Shown: positions 1 through 6,671 of the stretch, piece by piece
Layout: each line of letters starts with the position of its first letter
Position numbering within the stretch: position 1 is the first letter of the stretch
From: DAISWL01 sp036826375
GTDB taxonomy: Bacteria; Patescibacteriota; Saccharimonadia; Saccharimonadales; HK-STAS-PATE-42
Length of the DNA: 36,580 nt
Direction: 5' to 3'
NCBI GenBank assembly: GCA_036826375.1
Contig: DAISWL010000009.1
Location: 1 to 36,580, forward strand
The notes under the pieces: model-generated
Seen by the model: only the letters and a program-made list of their open reading frames with translations
What the model was told of the DNA's origin: nothing
Database searches by the model: none
Translations under genes and position numbers: made by a program

Positions 1-61
1 ACTTGGAATAACTATTCGAAGAGTGGAAGTGTCCACGATGTAGTGAGTACGTGCAATCGTT

Positions 62-90
62 TTGAATTTGAGGGCTTTTTCTGCTAAAAT
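62..90 (+). promoter_or_regulatory. Promoter of the first tRNA gene
   Basis: A -35-like TTGAAT (62-67) and an extended -10 TGCTAAAAT (hexamer TAAAAT 85-90) are separated by 17 bases. They lie just upstream of the tRNA at 104, so the transcript would start near 97. Assigned by motif and spacing only. Confidence 0.55.
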
Positions 91-103
91 CATTAAGTTC
101 AGA

Positions 104-180
104 GGCGATATAGCTCAGATGGTTAGAGCGCAGGACTCATAAGCCTGAGGTCACTGGTTCGATCCCAGTTATCGCTACCA
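104..180 (+). tRNA. tRNA with CAT anticodon (elongator Met or Ile2)
   Basis: Cloverleaf with acceptor GGCGATA/TATCGCT (G1 opposite U72), D-arm, T-arm with GTTCGATC, and an encoded CCA at 178-180. The anticodon loop is CTCATAA, so the anticodon is CAT. The anticodon stem lacks the three consecutive G:C pairs of initiator tRNA, so an elongator Met tRNA or the lysidine-modified Ile2 tRNA is more likely. The 31-39 pair is an A-G mismatch. Sequence alone does not settle Met versus Ile2. Confidence 0.9.
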
Positions 181-209
181 AACCCTACTCTCCAGACAGT
201 TAAAAACTA

Positions 210-238
210 TTGATTTATTTTTGATTTAGTATTATAGT
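210..238 (+). promoter_or_regulatory. Promoter of the tRNA-like transcription unit
   Basis: A -35-like TTGATT (210-215) and a -10-like TATAGT (233-238) with a 17-base spacer end about 12 bases before the tRNA-like fold at 251. This suggests the unit is transcribed independently of the upstream tRNA. Confidence 0.4.
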
Positions 239-250
239 GTATGTTGTGTT

Positions 251-320
251 TGCGCCTTAGCTCAATGGCAGAGTATCCCCCTAAAGGGGGAAGACGGTGA
301 GTTCGATTCTCCCAGGCGCA
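251..320 (+). tRNA. tRNA-like gene with aberrant anticodon arm
   Basis: The acceptor stem is a perfect 7-bp TGCGCCT/AGGCGCA. The D-arm is GCTC/GAGT with a TGGC loop, and the T-loop is canonical (GTTCGATTC). The anticodon arm is abnormal: bases 276-281 (TCCCCC) pair perfectly with 286-291 (GGGGGA), leaving only TAAA in the loop. A forced 7-base loop puts U33 before an AAA anticodon and leaves a C-A mismatch in the stem. The T-stem has one T-C mismatch, and no CCA is encoded, unlike the three other tRNAs here. It may be a decayed tRNA, or a tRNA-like structure at the head of a small RNA, because a hairpin and a terminator follow at once. Confidence 0.55.
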
Positions 321-321
321 C

Positions 322-377
322 TAGGAACCTACCCGACAATAAGCATCTAATTGGATGTGGCTGAGGGTAGGTTCCTA
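322..377 (+). ncRNA. Long hairpin directly 3' of the tRNA-like fold
   Basis: TAGGAACCTACCC (322-334) is exactly complementary to GGGTAGGTTCCTA (365-377), a 13-bp stem starting two bases after the tRNA-like acceptor. The loop contains a second small stem (ATC and GAT around TAATTG). With the promoter before it and the terminator after it, this implies a discrete RNA of about 170 nt. I do not recognise the family. Confidence 0.5.
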
Positions 378-385
378 ACCCTAGC

Positions 386-421
386 GGGGCCTTCTCCATA
401 CGGAGAAGGCCCCATTTTCTT
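386..421 (+). terminator. Strong intrinsic terminator
   Basis: GGGGCCTTCTCC (386-397) pairs perfectly with GGAGAAGGCCCC (402-413) across an ATAC loop and is followed by ATTTTCTT. It ends the tRNA-like/hairpin transcript. Confidence 0.88.
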
Positions 422-484
422 AAATGGTAACACGTTTTAGCCTTAAACTTTAAAATATTCACTCTTATTGTTAAACTTAAGGCT

Positions 485-715
485 ATGGATGAAAAACTTC
501 TCAAATCAGTCAATAGAAAATTAAGATTAATTAACCTTTGGCTAAGTATTTATACAATTATTACCGTGGCAGGTTTAATATTAATTACTGTTGTGGCATT
601 TAAAATTATTAGCTACATTAATAATCTTAATAGAAAAATAGATAGCCTCAACCCTAAAAGTAGCTACTGCCAAGATGCCGAACCAGGCTCAATAAAAGAT
701 AAAATCTGTAATTAA
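485..715 (+). CDS. Small single-span membrane protein of unknown function
   Basis: The 76-residue product has a charged N-terminus, one hydrophobic segment at about residues 17-43 and a polar tail, so it is probably a bitopic inner-membrane protein. I do not recognise a family. There is no Shine-Dalgarno sequence. A copy of the iterated motif (472-479) sits just before the ATG. The gene lies between a strong terminator and a convergent operon, and its stop is three bases from the end of the opposite-strand gene. The reading frame is plausible but supported only by its hydrophobic pattern and tight packing. Confidence 0.55.
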   Translation: MDEKLLKSVNRKLRLINLWLSIYTIITVAGLILITVVAFKIISYINNLNRKIDSLNPKSSYCQDAEPGSIKDKICN

Positions 716-718
716 AAA

Positions 719-1291
719 TTAGTAATCAATACCTTTGTTAGCCAAAAACTTATCGTCGTAGTGGTGCTTAAGTTTAACCATTTCGGTGGCAATATCTACG
801 TAATCTAAAAATTCCATCGGGAAGTTTCTACCAGTTAGGCACAAATTAGTTTTTTCACTTTTAGATTGTATTAAGCTTAGTAAATCAGATTTTTGCAACA
901 GGCCATCATTAACTGCATTTAAGATTTCATCACAAACTACTAAGTTATATTCACCGCTGACGGCCATCTTTTTGGCATTATCGTAAGTTTTTAGAGCTGC
1001 TTTTTTGTGTTCATCTTCACTAACATTTTTGGCGCTAACATCCCCGGCATTATAAAAACCTTTTCCGCCAACTATTAAACTTAATCTGCCCGGGTAAACC
1101 TCTTCTAATTTTTTGAGAACTTTGTGTTCGCCAACTGGCCAAGTTTTTATAAATTGCACAAAGGCTACGCGCCAATCATCTTGGCCTAGCGCCCTTAAAC
1201 TTAAGCCTAAAGAGGCTGAAGTTTTACCTTTATTTTCGCCGGTGTAAACAATTACAAGGCTGGGTTTGGTTTTGAAATCTTCGTAAGCCAC
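719..1291 (-). CDS. CobO/BtuR-type ATP:corrinoid adenosyltransferase family protein
   Basis: The 190-residue product has a P-loop near residues 16-25 (YTGENKGKTS), matching the YTGxGKGKT motif of the CobA/CobO/BtuR family, which transfers an adenosyl group from ATP to cob(I)alamin. FVQFIKTWPVGEH and LVVCDEILNAV also fit the family. The first P-loop glycine position is altered (GEN for GxG). It starts with GTG, and a GGAG overlapping the mazF stop acts as its ribosome binding site, so it appears co-transcribed with mazEF. No other cobalamin gene is visible, so salvage or another nucleotide-dependent role is possible. Family assignment is firm; substrate is inferred. Confidence 0.82.
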   Translation of the reverse strand: MAYEDFKTKPSLVIVYTGENKGKTSASLGLSLRALGQDDWRVAFVQFIKTWPVGEHKVLKKLEEVYPGRLSLIVGGKGFYNAGDVSAKNVSEDEHKKAALKTYDNAKKMAVSGEYNLVVCDEILNAVNDGLLQKSDLLSLIQSKSEKTNLCLTGRNFPMEFLDYVDIATEMVKLKHHYDDKFLANKGIDY

Positions 1292-1300
1292 TATTTTTTA

Positions 1301-1636
1301 TTACTCCAATTCAAATAATTCAAACAATTTTCGTTGAACTTGTTTTAATTTTGAGGATTTAATTTTTGCTTGAACCTTCGTTATAATTGAAGGTTCTGCT
1401 GTAAAGATTTTATCGAACCTAATAAAACTTTTAACAGGCAGTTTACCAATCTCAAAGCCGTCATCATCTAACTGTACATAGTTTTTGCCGCCATAGGCTT
1501 GAGATGTTATTTGACAGATAATTAGATTATCAAAATCTGATTTTGCTAAAATTAATGCCGGACGTAACTTTTTACCTGATAAATCGGAAAAAGGAAAATT
1601 AATTAAAACAATATCACCTATTGCAAATTCTTCCAC
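1301..1636 (-). CDS. MazF/PemK-like toxin (type II TA endoribonuclease)
   Basis: The 111-residue product shows the MazF/PemK fold signature: an N-terminal GDIVLINFPFSD strand-loop, then KLRPALILA, then a central ITSQAY segment. Family members are ribosome-independent mRNA endoribonucleases. The GTG start lies inside the end of the upstream gene (19-base overlap), typical of a translationally coupled toxin after its antitoxin. Substrate sequence and activity cannot be read from the sequence. Confidence 0.87.
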   Translation of the reverse strand: MEEFAIGDIVLINFPFSDLSGKKLRPALILAKSDFDNLIICQITSQAYGGKNYVQLDDDGFEIGKLPVKSFIRFDKIFTAEPSIITKVQAKIKSSKLKQVQRKLFELFELE

Positions 1637-1845
1637 GCTTCTTCTTCCTGAGGGTTAGCCCAATCATTTAATGATTTCTCGCTCAACAGAGCCTCACTAT
1701 TTGCTCGAGGCTTAGAGGGAACTATCTTGATTTCGCCTTTTTTGGTTTTAAGCTCAACGCTGCCACTTAGCCCACTGGTTCTTAGTAGGCTTTTGGGTAT
1801 TCTAATACCCTGAGAGTTACCAATCTTAACAATAGTTGCTTGCAT
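1618..1845 (-). CDS. MazE/AbrB-like antitoxin
   Basis: The 75-residue product has an N-terminal swapped-hairpin SpoVT-AbrB DNA-binding domain (IVKIGNSQGIRIPKSLL, residues 5-21, then an ELKTKKGEIKI strand). Its acidic, tryptophan-containing C-terminus suits toxin binding. It would neutralise the following MazF-like toxin and autorepress the operon. A -10-like TACAAT (1855-1860 on this strand) lies only 9 bases before the ATG and no Shine-Dalgarno is seen, so the transcript is probably leaderless. Confidence 0.85.
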   Translation of the reverse strand: MQATIVKIGNSQGIRIPKSLLRTSGLSGSVELKTKKGEIKIVPSKPRANSEALLSEKSLNDWANPQEEEAWKNLQ

Positions 1846-1897
1846 AGTAATTACATTGTAGCAACTTTTATAAGATTTTACAATATTAAACTTAAGC

Positions 1898-2170
1898 TTA
1901 GTTCATCAACCCTTTGGCTTTCAGGGCATCATCTATTTTATGCCTGTCAAAACCAACGATGATAGTTCCATCTATATCTGTTACCGGGATGCCCATCTGA
2001 CCAGATTTTGTTACAGCTTCTTCGGCTTTTTCAGGTTGGTCATCTAAATTTATGTAAGTATAGGGTACTTTGAAACCGTCAAGATACTTCATAACTTGAT
2101 GGCAGAATCCGCACCACTCAGCTCCATAAACTAAAACTTTGTTATCTGATTTTGAATCTGAATCTGACAT
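1898..2170 (-). CDS. Glutaredoxin-like thiol-disulfide oxidoreductase
   Basis: The 90-residue thioredoxin fold has the redox motif CGFC (near residues 21-24, after YGAEW) and the cis-proline segment MGIPVTDIDGTIIVGFD, as in the NrdH/mycoredoxin-like glutaredoxin group. It probably reduces protein disulfides in the cytoplasm. Unusually for a first gene here it has a true leader: TATAAT (2201-2206), then the iterated motif TAAGCTTA directly after it, then a GGAGA ribosome binding site about 8 bases before the ATG. Confidence 0.88.
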   Translation of the reverse strand: MSDSDSKSDNKVLVYGAEWCGFCHQVMKYLDGFKVPYTYINLDDQPEKAEEAVTKSGQMGIPVTDIDGTIIVGFDRHKIDDALKAKGLMN

Positions 2171-2192
2171 ATTGTGTTCTCCTTAACTTTAC

Positions 2193-2206
2193 TAAGCTTA
2201 ATTATA
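2193..2206 (-). promoter_or_regulatory. -10 box fused to the iterated motif, glutaredoxin promoter
   Basis: On the minus strand TATAAT is followed without a gap by TAAGCTTA, so the motif covers the expected transcription start. The same arrangement is seen before queA, the ExoD gene and the helicase gene. Confidence 0.6.
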
Positions 2207-2290
2207 GCAGAGAAGGGTGATTATTCTGAATGAGACTTCTGGTATGGAAAATATGATTATTTTTTGTTAAAATCTATTAGTATAATAACC

Positions 2291-2367
2291 GGGCCAGTAG
2301 CTCAGCTGGTTAGAGCACCTGCCTCTTAAGCAGGGTGTCGAGGGTTCGAGTCCCTCCTGGCCCTCCA
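2291..2367 (+). tRNA. tRNA-Lys (CTT)
   Basis: Full cloverleaf: acceptor GGGCCAG/CTGGCCC, anticodon stem CCTGC/GCAGG closing loop CTCTTAA (anticodon CTT), T-loop GTTCGAGTC and an encoded CCA at 2365-2367. A TATAAT at 2281-2286 lies immediately upstream. Confidence 0.95.
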
Positions 2368-2423
2368 AAATTGAATACTTACTTTTAACAAATTTTATGC
2401 ACCTGGGAGGGCAAAATATATTT

Positions 2424-2849
2424 ATGAAAAAGATACTTATTGCTATATTAAGCTTAATGATTATTGCGGGGCTCGCGCTAAGTATATTCATGCTAGCCAA
2501 TAATAAATCATCAAATTCAACCAGTACGGATGATAGCACTCGCAATCTAGCTGATTCTTCATCTGATAGTTCTGGTTCATCGAGCTCGAAAACTAATACT
2601 TCTAATTCTCAAACAATAACTCTAGAAGAATTAAAATTGAACAACGGGCTGAACAATAAGCCTTGTTGGGTGGCTGCAGATGGGATTGTTTATCTAGTGC
2701 CGGTTGGTACTAAAGATTGGCGCAATGGTTCGCACGCTAAATCGAATGGAGAGGTTAAGTGCGGGATGGATACTGGCACTATAATTACTTCAAGCCCACA
2801 CGGCTCTTCGGTACTAGGAGATCTCACCAAATTAGGAACTCTGAAATAA
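2424..2849 (+). CDS. Membrane-anchored cytochrome b5-like heme/steroid-binding protein
   Basis: The start is placed at the ATG at 2424, not the upstream in-frame ATG at 2397, because GGGAGG (2405-2410) is well placed for it and it gives a clean MKK-hydrophobic signal/anchor (residues 1-24). A Ser/Thr/Asp-rich linker of about 40 residues follows. The C-terminal ~75 residues match the single-domain cytochrome b5-like family (COG4892 type): TLEEL, then CWVAADGIVYLV, then WRNGSH, then SPHGSSVLGDL. The two histidines are candidate heme ligands. The domain would sit outside the membrane, perhaps in heme or sterol binding or redox. Two cysteines flank the core and could form a disulfide. Confidence 0.75.
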   Translation: MKKILIAILSLMIIAGLALSIFMLANNKSSNSTSTDDSTRNLADSSSDSSGSSSSKTNTSNSQTITLEELKLNNGLNNKPCWVAADGIVYLVPVGTKDWRNGSHAKSNGEVKCGMDTGTIITSSPHGSSVLGDLTKLGTLK

Positions 2850-2866
2850 ATAAGTAAAAACTACTA

Positions 2867-2896
2867 TTGTTAGAATCAGTAGTAGGATGTTATTAT
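2867..2896 (+). promoter_or_regulatory. Promoter of the ATP synthase operon
   Basis: TTGTTA (2867-2872) and TATTAT (2891-2896) are 18 bases apart. The predicted start near 2903 coincides with the ATG of a 20-codon ORF (2904), so the operon mRNA may begin with a leaderless leader peptide. Confidence 0.5.
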
Positions 2897-2903
2897 ATAG
2901 TTA

Positions 2904-2966
2904 ATGATCAAAAAGGACGCCGCATCTTATGACGCCCTAAACTTAACGAATGGGGCAGAGAAGTGA
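2904..2966 (+). CDS. Putative 20-residue leader peptide upstream of atpB
   Basis: An ATG-started frame of 20 codons (MIKKDAASYDALNLTNGAEK) begins 7 bases after the -10 box and ends with TGA at 2964-2966. The stop overlaps the GTG start of atpB (GTGA). The spacing matches the leaderless starts seen elsewhere here, and the overlap is typical of translational coupling. I see no homology, and a chance frame is possible at this length. Confidence 0.4.
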   Translation: MIKKDAASYDALNLTNGAEK

Positions 2967-3799
2967 ATAACTTTATTTTTCTCGCTAACTCTGAAAGCGG
3001 GATACATATCAGCCTAAAAGCTGAACCGCTGATGAAATTGGGGCCAATTAGTGTTACTAACTCATTTTTGTTTGGCTTAGTTATTGCGATGGTGGCGATT
3101 ATAGCCGTAGTGCCGTTAGCTAAAAAAATTAAGTTTAATAAAATTAACAGTAAAAAAGCTAACATCCTAGAATTTATTTTAGAGTTTGTAATCGGTACTA
3201 TTGAAGCTCCGTTGGGTAGTAGAAAGTTAGCCATTAAGTTGATGCCTTATTTTGCTACTTACATGTTATTCATCTTATTGAATAATACTTTAGGATTGTT
3301 GCCAATTGTTGGCCCAAGTTTAACCTATAACGGAACGCCCATCTTCAGGGCCTTCACCGCAGATTTAAACGGAACTATTGCCATGGCGGCGATCGGCATT
3401 TTAATGGTTCAGTATCTATCTATTAAAATTCAGGGCGGAAAAAATCATTTCCAGCATTATTTTACAGATAAGCCCTTGAACCCTATAAACTTATTCATCG
3501 GTTTGCTAGAGGTTTTTGGTGAATTAACCAGAACTATCTCCTTAAGCTTAAGGTTGTTTTTAAATACGGCCGTAGGAGAGATATTAGTAGCAGTATTTAC
3601 TAGTATAATCTTAGCTGGAGGCAGAACTCCTCTCGTAGTTTTACCGATTTTAATTTTTGAATTTTTAGTTGCCGGTATCCAGAGTTACATCTTTACAGTT
3701 TTATGTGCCAATTACTTAGGTTTGGCCATAGCGCATCATCAAGAACACAACCACGAACATAGTGATAACCAATCAAGAGAGGTCGAGGCAATCACTTAA
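2963..3799 (+). CDS. atpB: F-type ATP synthase subunit a
   Basis: The 278-residue integral membrane subunit forms the ion half-channels of Fo. Several transmembrane helices are visible. The conserved helix with the essential arginine is clear: GELTRTISLSLRLFLN, where the arginine of SLRLF corresponds to aArg210 of E. coli. The C-terminus is His/Glu-rich (HHQEHNHEH). It starts with GTG overlapping the stop of the putative leader ORF. First subunit gene of atpBEFHAGDC. Confidence 0.95.
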   Translation: MNNFIFLANSESGIHISLKAEPLMKLGPISVTNSFLFGLVIAMVAIIAVVPLAKKIKFNKINSKKANILEFILEFVIGTIEAPLGSRKLAIKLMPYFATYMLFILLNNTLGLLPIVGPSLTYNGTPIFRAFTADLNGTIAMAAIGILMVQYLSIKIQGGKNHFQHYFTDKPLNPINLFIGLLEVFGELTRTISLSLRLFLNTAVGEILVAVFTSIILAGGRTPLVVLPILIFEFLVAGIQSYIFTVLCANYLGLAIAHHQEHNHEHSDNQSREVEAIT

Positions 3800-3863
3800 G
3801 TTTAATCGTGGAGTGTTATTTTAAAAAAGTTTATCAAATAATAAGATTTAAAAGGAGAACTAA

Positions 3864-4112
3864 ATGTTAACAACAGTAGCAGAAACAGTCACAGAGACAG
3901 CCGCTTTTAATATAGCTGGTGATAAAGCTCAAATGGTTATGGTAGTGCTAGCAGCTGCCGCTCTAGCTCTAGGCTTAATCGGATTCGGCTACATGAATGC
4001 CCTAGGTAGAAATCCAGAATCAGGTAAGGCTGCCAGCAGTATTGTGATTATTGCAGCCATGGTTGAAGTTACAGCCCTTTTGGTATTTGCAGCCATATTT
4101 GTTTTGAACTAA
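3864..4112 (+). CDS. atpE: F-type ATP synthase subunit c
   Basis: The 82-residue hairpin of two transmembrane helices with polar loop ALGRNPES (about residues 46-53) forms the rotor ring. The ion-binding carboxylate is Glu68 in AMVEVTAL. The residue after it is Val, not Ser/Thr, and there is no Gln in helix 1 as in Na+ types, so proton coupling is more likely (inference). The helix-1 glycine motif is replaced by an alanine-rich stretch. An N-terminal extension of about 15 polar residues is present. AAGGAG lies upstream of the ATG. Confidence 0.95.
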   Translation: MLTTVAETVTETAAFNIAGDKAQMVMVVLAAAALALGLIGFGYMNALGRNPESGKAASSIVIIAAMVEVTALLVFAAIFVLN

Positions 4113-4141
4113 AAAAATATAGAAAATAAGAAGGAGAAAAT

Positions 4142-4678
4142 GTGCTAAGCTTAATTACTAATTTACATCTTTTGGCCAATACTGAAGAAGCCTCCGGTTT
4201 AGGAGCACTGGGTATCGACCCAATTGCGATATTAGCTCAAGCTGGCACATTTCTGGTTCTTTTTCTTATTCTGAAGAAGTTTGCCTTTAATGGTATCTCT
4301 GATCAATTAGAAAAAAGAAGATCTAAAATTGAAAACAGTATCAAAGAAGCAGAAGCCTTAAGTTTAGCTAATCAAAAGAGCGAAGATGAAATCAAAAAGG
4401 CTTTGGCCAAAGCCTCAAAAGAATCTGGTCAGATTTTAGAAGATGCCAAGAAAGAATCTAGCAGAATAATTGAAACCAGTAGGTTAGAGGCTAAAAACCA
4501 AGCAGAGAAAATCGTTAAAAGTGCAGAGGCGGAGATAGATCTTCAAATTAAAAAGGCTAAATCTGAACTTAAAACTGAAATAGCTGGCCTAGTTGCTGAT
4601 GCAACCGAAAAGGTTATTTTGGCTAAAATGGATTCAGCTCAGGATAAAAAAATTATAGAGAAAGCTCTAGAAAAGTAA
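4142..4678 (+). CDS. atpF: F-type ATP synthase subunit b
   Basis: The 178-residue peripheral stalk subunit has one N-terminal membrane helix (about residues 28-46) and then a long charged helix rich in Lys, Glu and Ala that would dimerise as a coiled coil and bind delta. The GTG at 4142 is used: the overlapping ATG at 4140 reaches a stop after two codons. AAGGAG (4131-4136) is the ribosome binding site. The start region carries a copy of the iterated palindrome. Confidence 0.93.
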   Translation: MLSLITNLHLLANTEEASGLGALGIDPIAILAQAGTFLVLFLILKKFAFNGISDQLEKRRSKIENSIKEAEALSLANQKSEDEIKKALAKASKESGQILEDAKKESSRIIETSRLEAKNQAEKIVKSAEAEIDLQIKKAKSELKTEIAGLVADATEKVILAKMDSAQDKKIIEKALEK

Positions 4679-4684
4679 TCTTAA

Positions 4685-5074
4685 ATGTATAGCATCAAAC
4701 AGATTTCAAAAAAATCAGCCCAGTTGCTTGTAGATGGCCAACGCGAGCAGGCCTTAAGTTTGATCACAAGCTATGTTAAACTTGGTGGTTTAAAAAATAA
4801 TCTAGATTTGATAATTGACCAAGTTATGCTTGAGCTATACAAATTAACAGGCCAACTTAACCTAGAAATAACTAGTGCTTTCAATTTAGATCAAGATCAG
4901 TTATCAAGCATAAAAAAATATATAGGCCTTAAGCTTAATATTACCGAAGATAAGCTAAGAGTAAATCTGGTCAACGATCCTTCTATTATTGGCGGTTTTA
5001 AGGCAAAAACGCCCATAGCAGAGGTTGATCGTTCAGTTAAAAACAAATTGAATCAACTAAAATCGATTAAGTAA
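4685..5074 (+). CDS. atpH: F-type ATP synthase subunit delta, shortened
   Basis: At 129 residues it is well below the usual ~180. It keeps the C-terminal OSCP signature (LRVNLVNDPSIIGGFKAKT) that links F1 to subunit b. The N-terminal helical bundle that binds alpha is reduced. Its place between atpF and atpA, six bases after atpF, supports the assignment. Shortened delta subunits fit the reduced proteins of Patescibacteria (inference). Confidence 0.88.
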   Translation: MYSIKQISKKSAQLLVDGQREQALSLITSYVKLGGLKNNLDLIIDQVMLELYKLTGQLNLEITSAFNLDQDQLSSIKKYIGLKLNITEDKLRVNLVNDPSIIGGFKAKTPIAEVDRSVKNKLNQLKSIK

Positions 5075-5087
5075 GGAGCTAAACTAG

Positions 5088-6623
5088 ATGAGTACACTAA
5101 ACCAAATTGATGCCTCCACCTTGAGTGCAGATTTAAAGAAGGCTATTGAAAATCTTAATGATGGCGAAGATTTCAAAACCAGTGGCATAGTTTTAAGAAG
5201 TGCCGATGGCATATGCTGGATCTACGGCTTAGACCAGTGTGGCTTTGGCGAAATGCTGGAGATTGAATCTGAAGAGGGCGAGCGAATTTCAGCTTTTGCC
5301 TTAAACTTAGCTGAAGATGAGATTGGTGCAGTAGTTTTGGGCGCCGATAGAGATATTAAAGCTGGAAATAAAGTTTATTTAACTAATAAAACTCTAGAAG
5401 TGCCAATCGGTGAAGAGCTGCTAGGTAGAGTAGTTGACCCTCTGGGAAATCCACTTGATGGCAAGGGCCCTATAAAAACAAAAAACTTCGGTAAGGTTGA
5501 AAATAATGCACCGGATGTTCTTTCGAGAAAAAGTGTTCACGAACCATTGATGACTGGTATTGTAGCGGTTGACGCGTTGGTTCCTATTGGCAGAGGTCAA
5601 CGTGAACTTATTATTGGTGATAGACAAACCGGTAAAACCAGTGTAGCGGTAGATGCTATGATCAACCAAGCCAAGCAAAATTCTGGAGTGGTGAACATCT
5701 ACGTAGCTATTGGTCAAAAGATGAGTAAAGTAGCTGGTCTAGTTGAAAAATTAACTAAAGAAGGCGCTATGGATTCGACAATAATAGTAGCCACTAGCGC
5801 TAGCGATGCTGCTAGTTTGCAATATCTTGCACCATATAGCGGAGCCGCCATGGGAGAGTATTTCAGAGATAATTCTGGACACGCTTTAATTATCTATGAT
5901 GATTTATCAAAGCATGCGGTTGCCTATAGGCAGATGTCGTTGTTACTAAGAAGACCTCCTGGACGCGAAGCCTATCCGGGCGATGTGTTCTACCTCCATT
6001 CAAGGTTACTAGAAAGAGCCGCTAAGCTTAACGATAAGCTTGGTGGAGGATCTTTAACTGCTCTACCAATTATTGAAACTCAGGCTGGCGATGTTAGTGC
6101 CTACATCCCAACTAACGTGATTTCAATTACTGACGGTCAAATATTTTTAGATACAAGTTTATTTTACCAAGGAATTAGACCAGCTATTAATGTTGGTATC
6201 TCTGTTTCTCGTGTTGGAGGATCAGCCCAAACTAAAGCTGTAAAATCTGTTTCTGGTAGATTGAAGTTAGAGCTCGCTCAGTTCCGTGAGTTAGCTGCCT
6301 TCGCTCAATTCGCAAGTGATCTAGATGATGACACTAAAAACAAAATCGCACGCGGAGAAAGGTTAGTCGAGATTCTAAAGCAACCACAATATTCTCCACT
6401 TTCAGTTTGGCAACAAACAGTAAGCTTAATGGCAGTAACTAACGGTTTCTTCGATGATATTGATGTGAAAAATATCTACCAGGCCGGATCAAAACTCAGA
6501 GATAGGCTCTGGAGCTCTGACAAAAAGTTAATGGAAAAACTAGAAAAGGGTGATAAGCCTGAAGAGTCTGTTATTAGCGCAGTCAAGAAAATAGCCAAAG
6601 AGGTTTCAGAGGAAGAGTTTTAA
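5088..6623 (+). CDS. atpA: F-type ATP synthase subunit alpha
   Basis: The 511-residue F1 subunit has a Walker A motif GDRQTGKTS (near residues 182-190), a LIIYDDLSKHAVAYRQ segment and the alpha-specific signature PGREAYPGDVFYLHSRLLERAAK. It alternates with beta in the catalytic hexamer and binds non-catalytic nucleotide. Length is typical. AAGGAG precedes the ATG (5078-5083 region). Confidence 0.97.
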   Translation: MSTLNQIDASTLSADLKKAIENLNDGEDFKTSGIVLRSADGICWIYGLDQCGFGEMLEIESEEGERISAFALNLAEDEIGAVVLGADRDIKAGNKVYLTNKTLEVPIGEELLGRVVDPLGNPLDGKGPIKTKNFGKVENNAPDVLSRKSVHEPLMTGIVAVDALVPIGRGQRELIIGDRQTGKTSVAVDAMINQAKQNSGVVNIYVAIGQKMSKVAGLVEKLTKEGAMDSTIIVATSASDAASLQYLAPYSGAAMGEYFRDNSGHALIIYDDLSKHAVAYRQMSLLLRRPPGREAYPGDVFYLHSRLLERAAKLNDKLGGGSLTALPIIETQAGDVSAYIPTNVISITDGQIFLDTSLFYQGIRPAINVGISVSRVGGSAQTKAVKSVSGRLKLELAQFRELAAFAQFASDLDDDTKNKIARGERLVEILKQPQYSPLSVWQQTVSLMAVTNGFFDDIDVKNIYQAGSKLRDRLWSSDKKLMEKLEKGDKPEESVISAVKKIAKEVSEEEF

Positions 6624-6671
6624 ATAATTATGAATCTAGAATCGAGAATTAAGTTTAGGAGGAATCAGTAG

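Noticed and set aside
251..320. Amber suppressor (CTA) or pyrrolysine-type tRNA
   Set aside because: Placing CTA at 34-36 leaves the anticodon stem with several mismatches and no U33, and TAG is used as a normal stop codon in atpD and atpC.
262..513. 83-codon open frame on the minus strand across the tRNA-like gene and terminator
   Set aside because: It is antisense to a tRNA-like fold, a long hairpin and a terminator; its composition is set by those RNA structures.
2397..2423. Upstream ATG for the cytochrome b5-like gene
   Set aside because: It would place the GGGAGG ribosome binding site inside the gene and bury the signal peptide behind nine extra residues.
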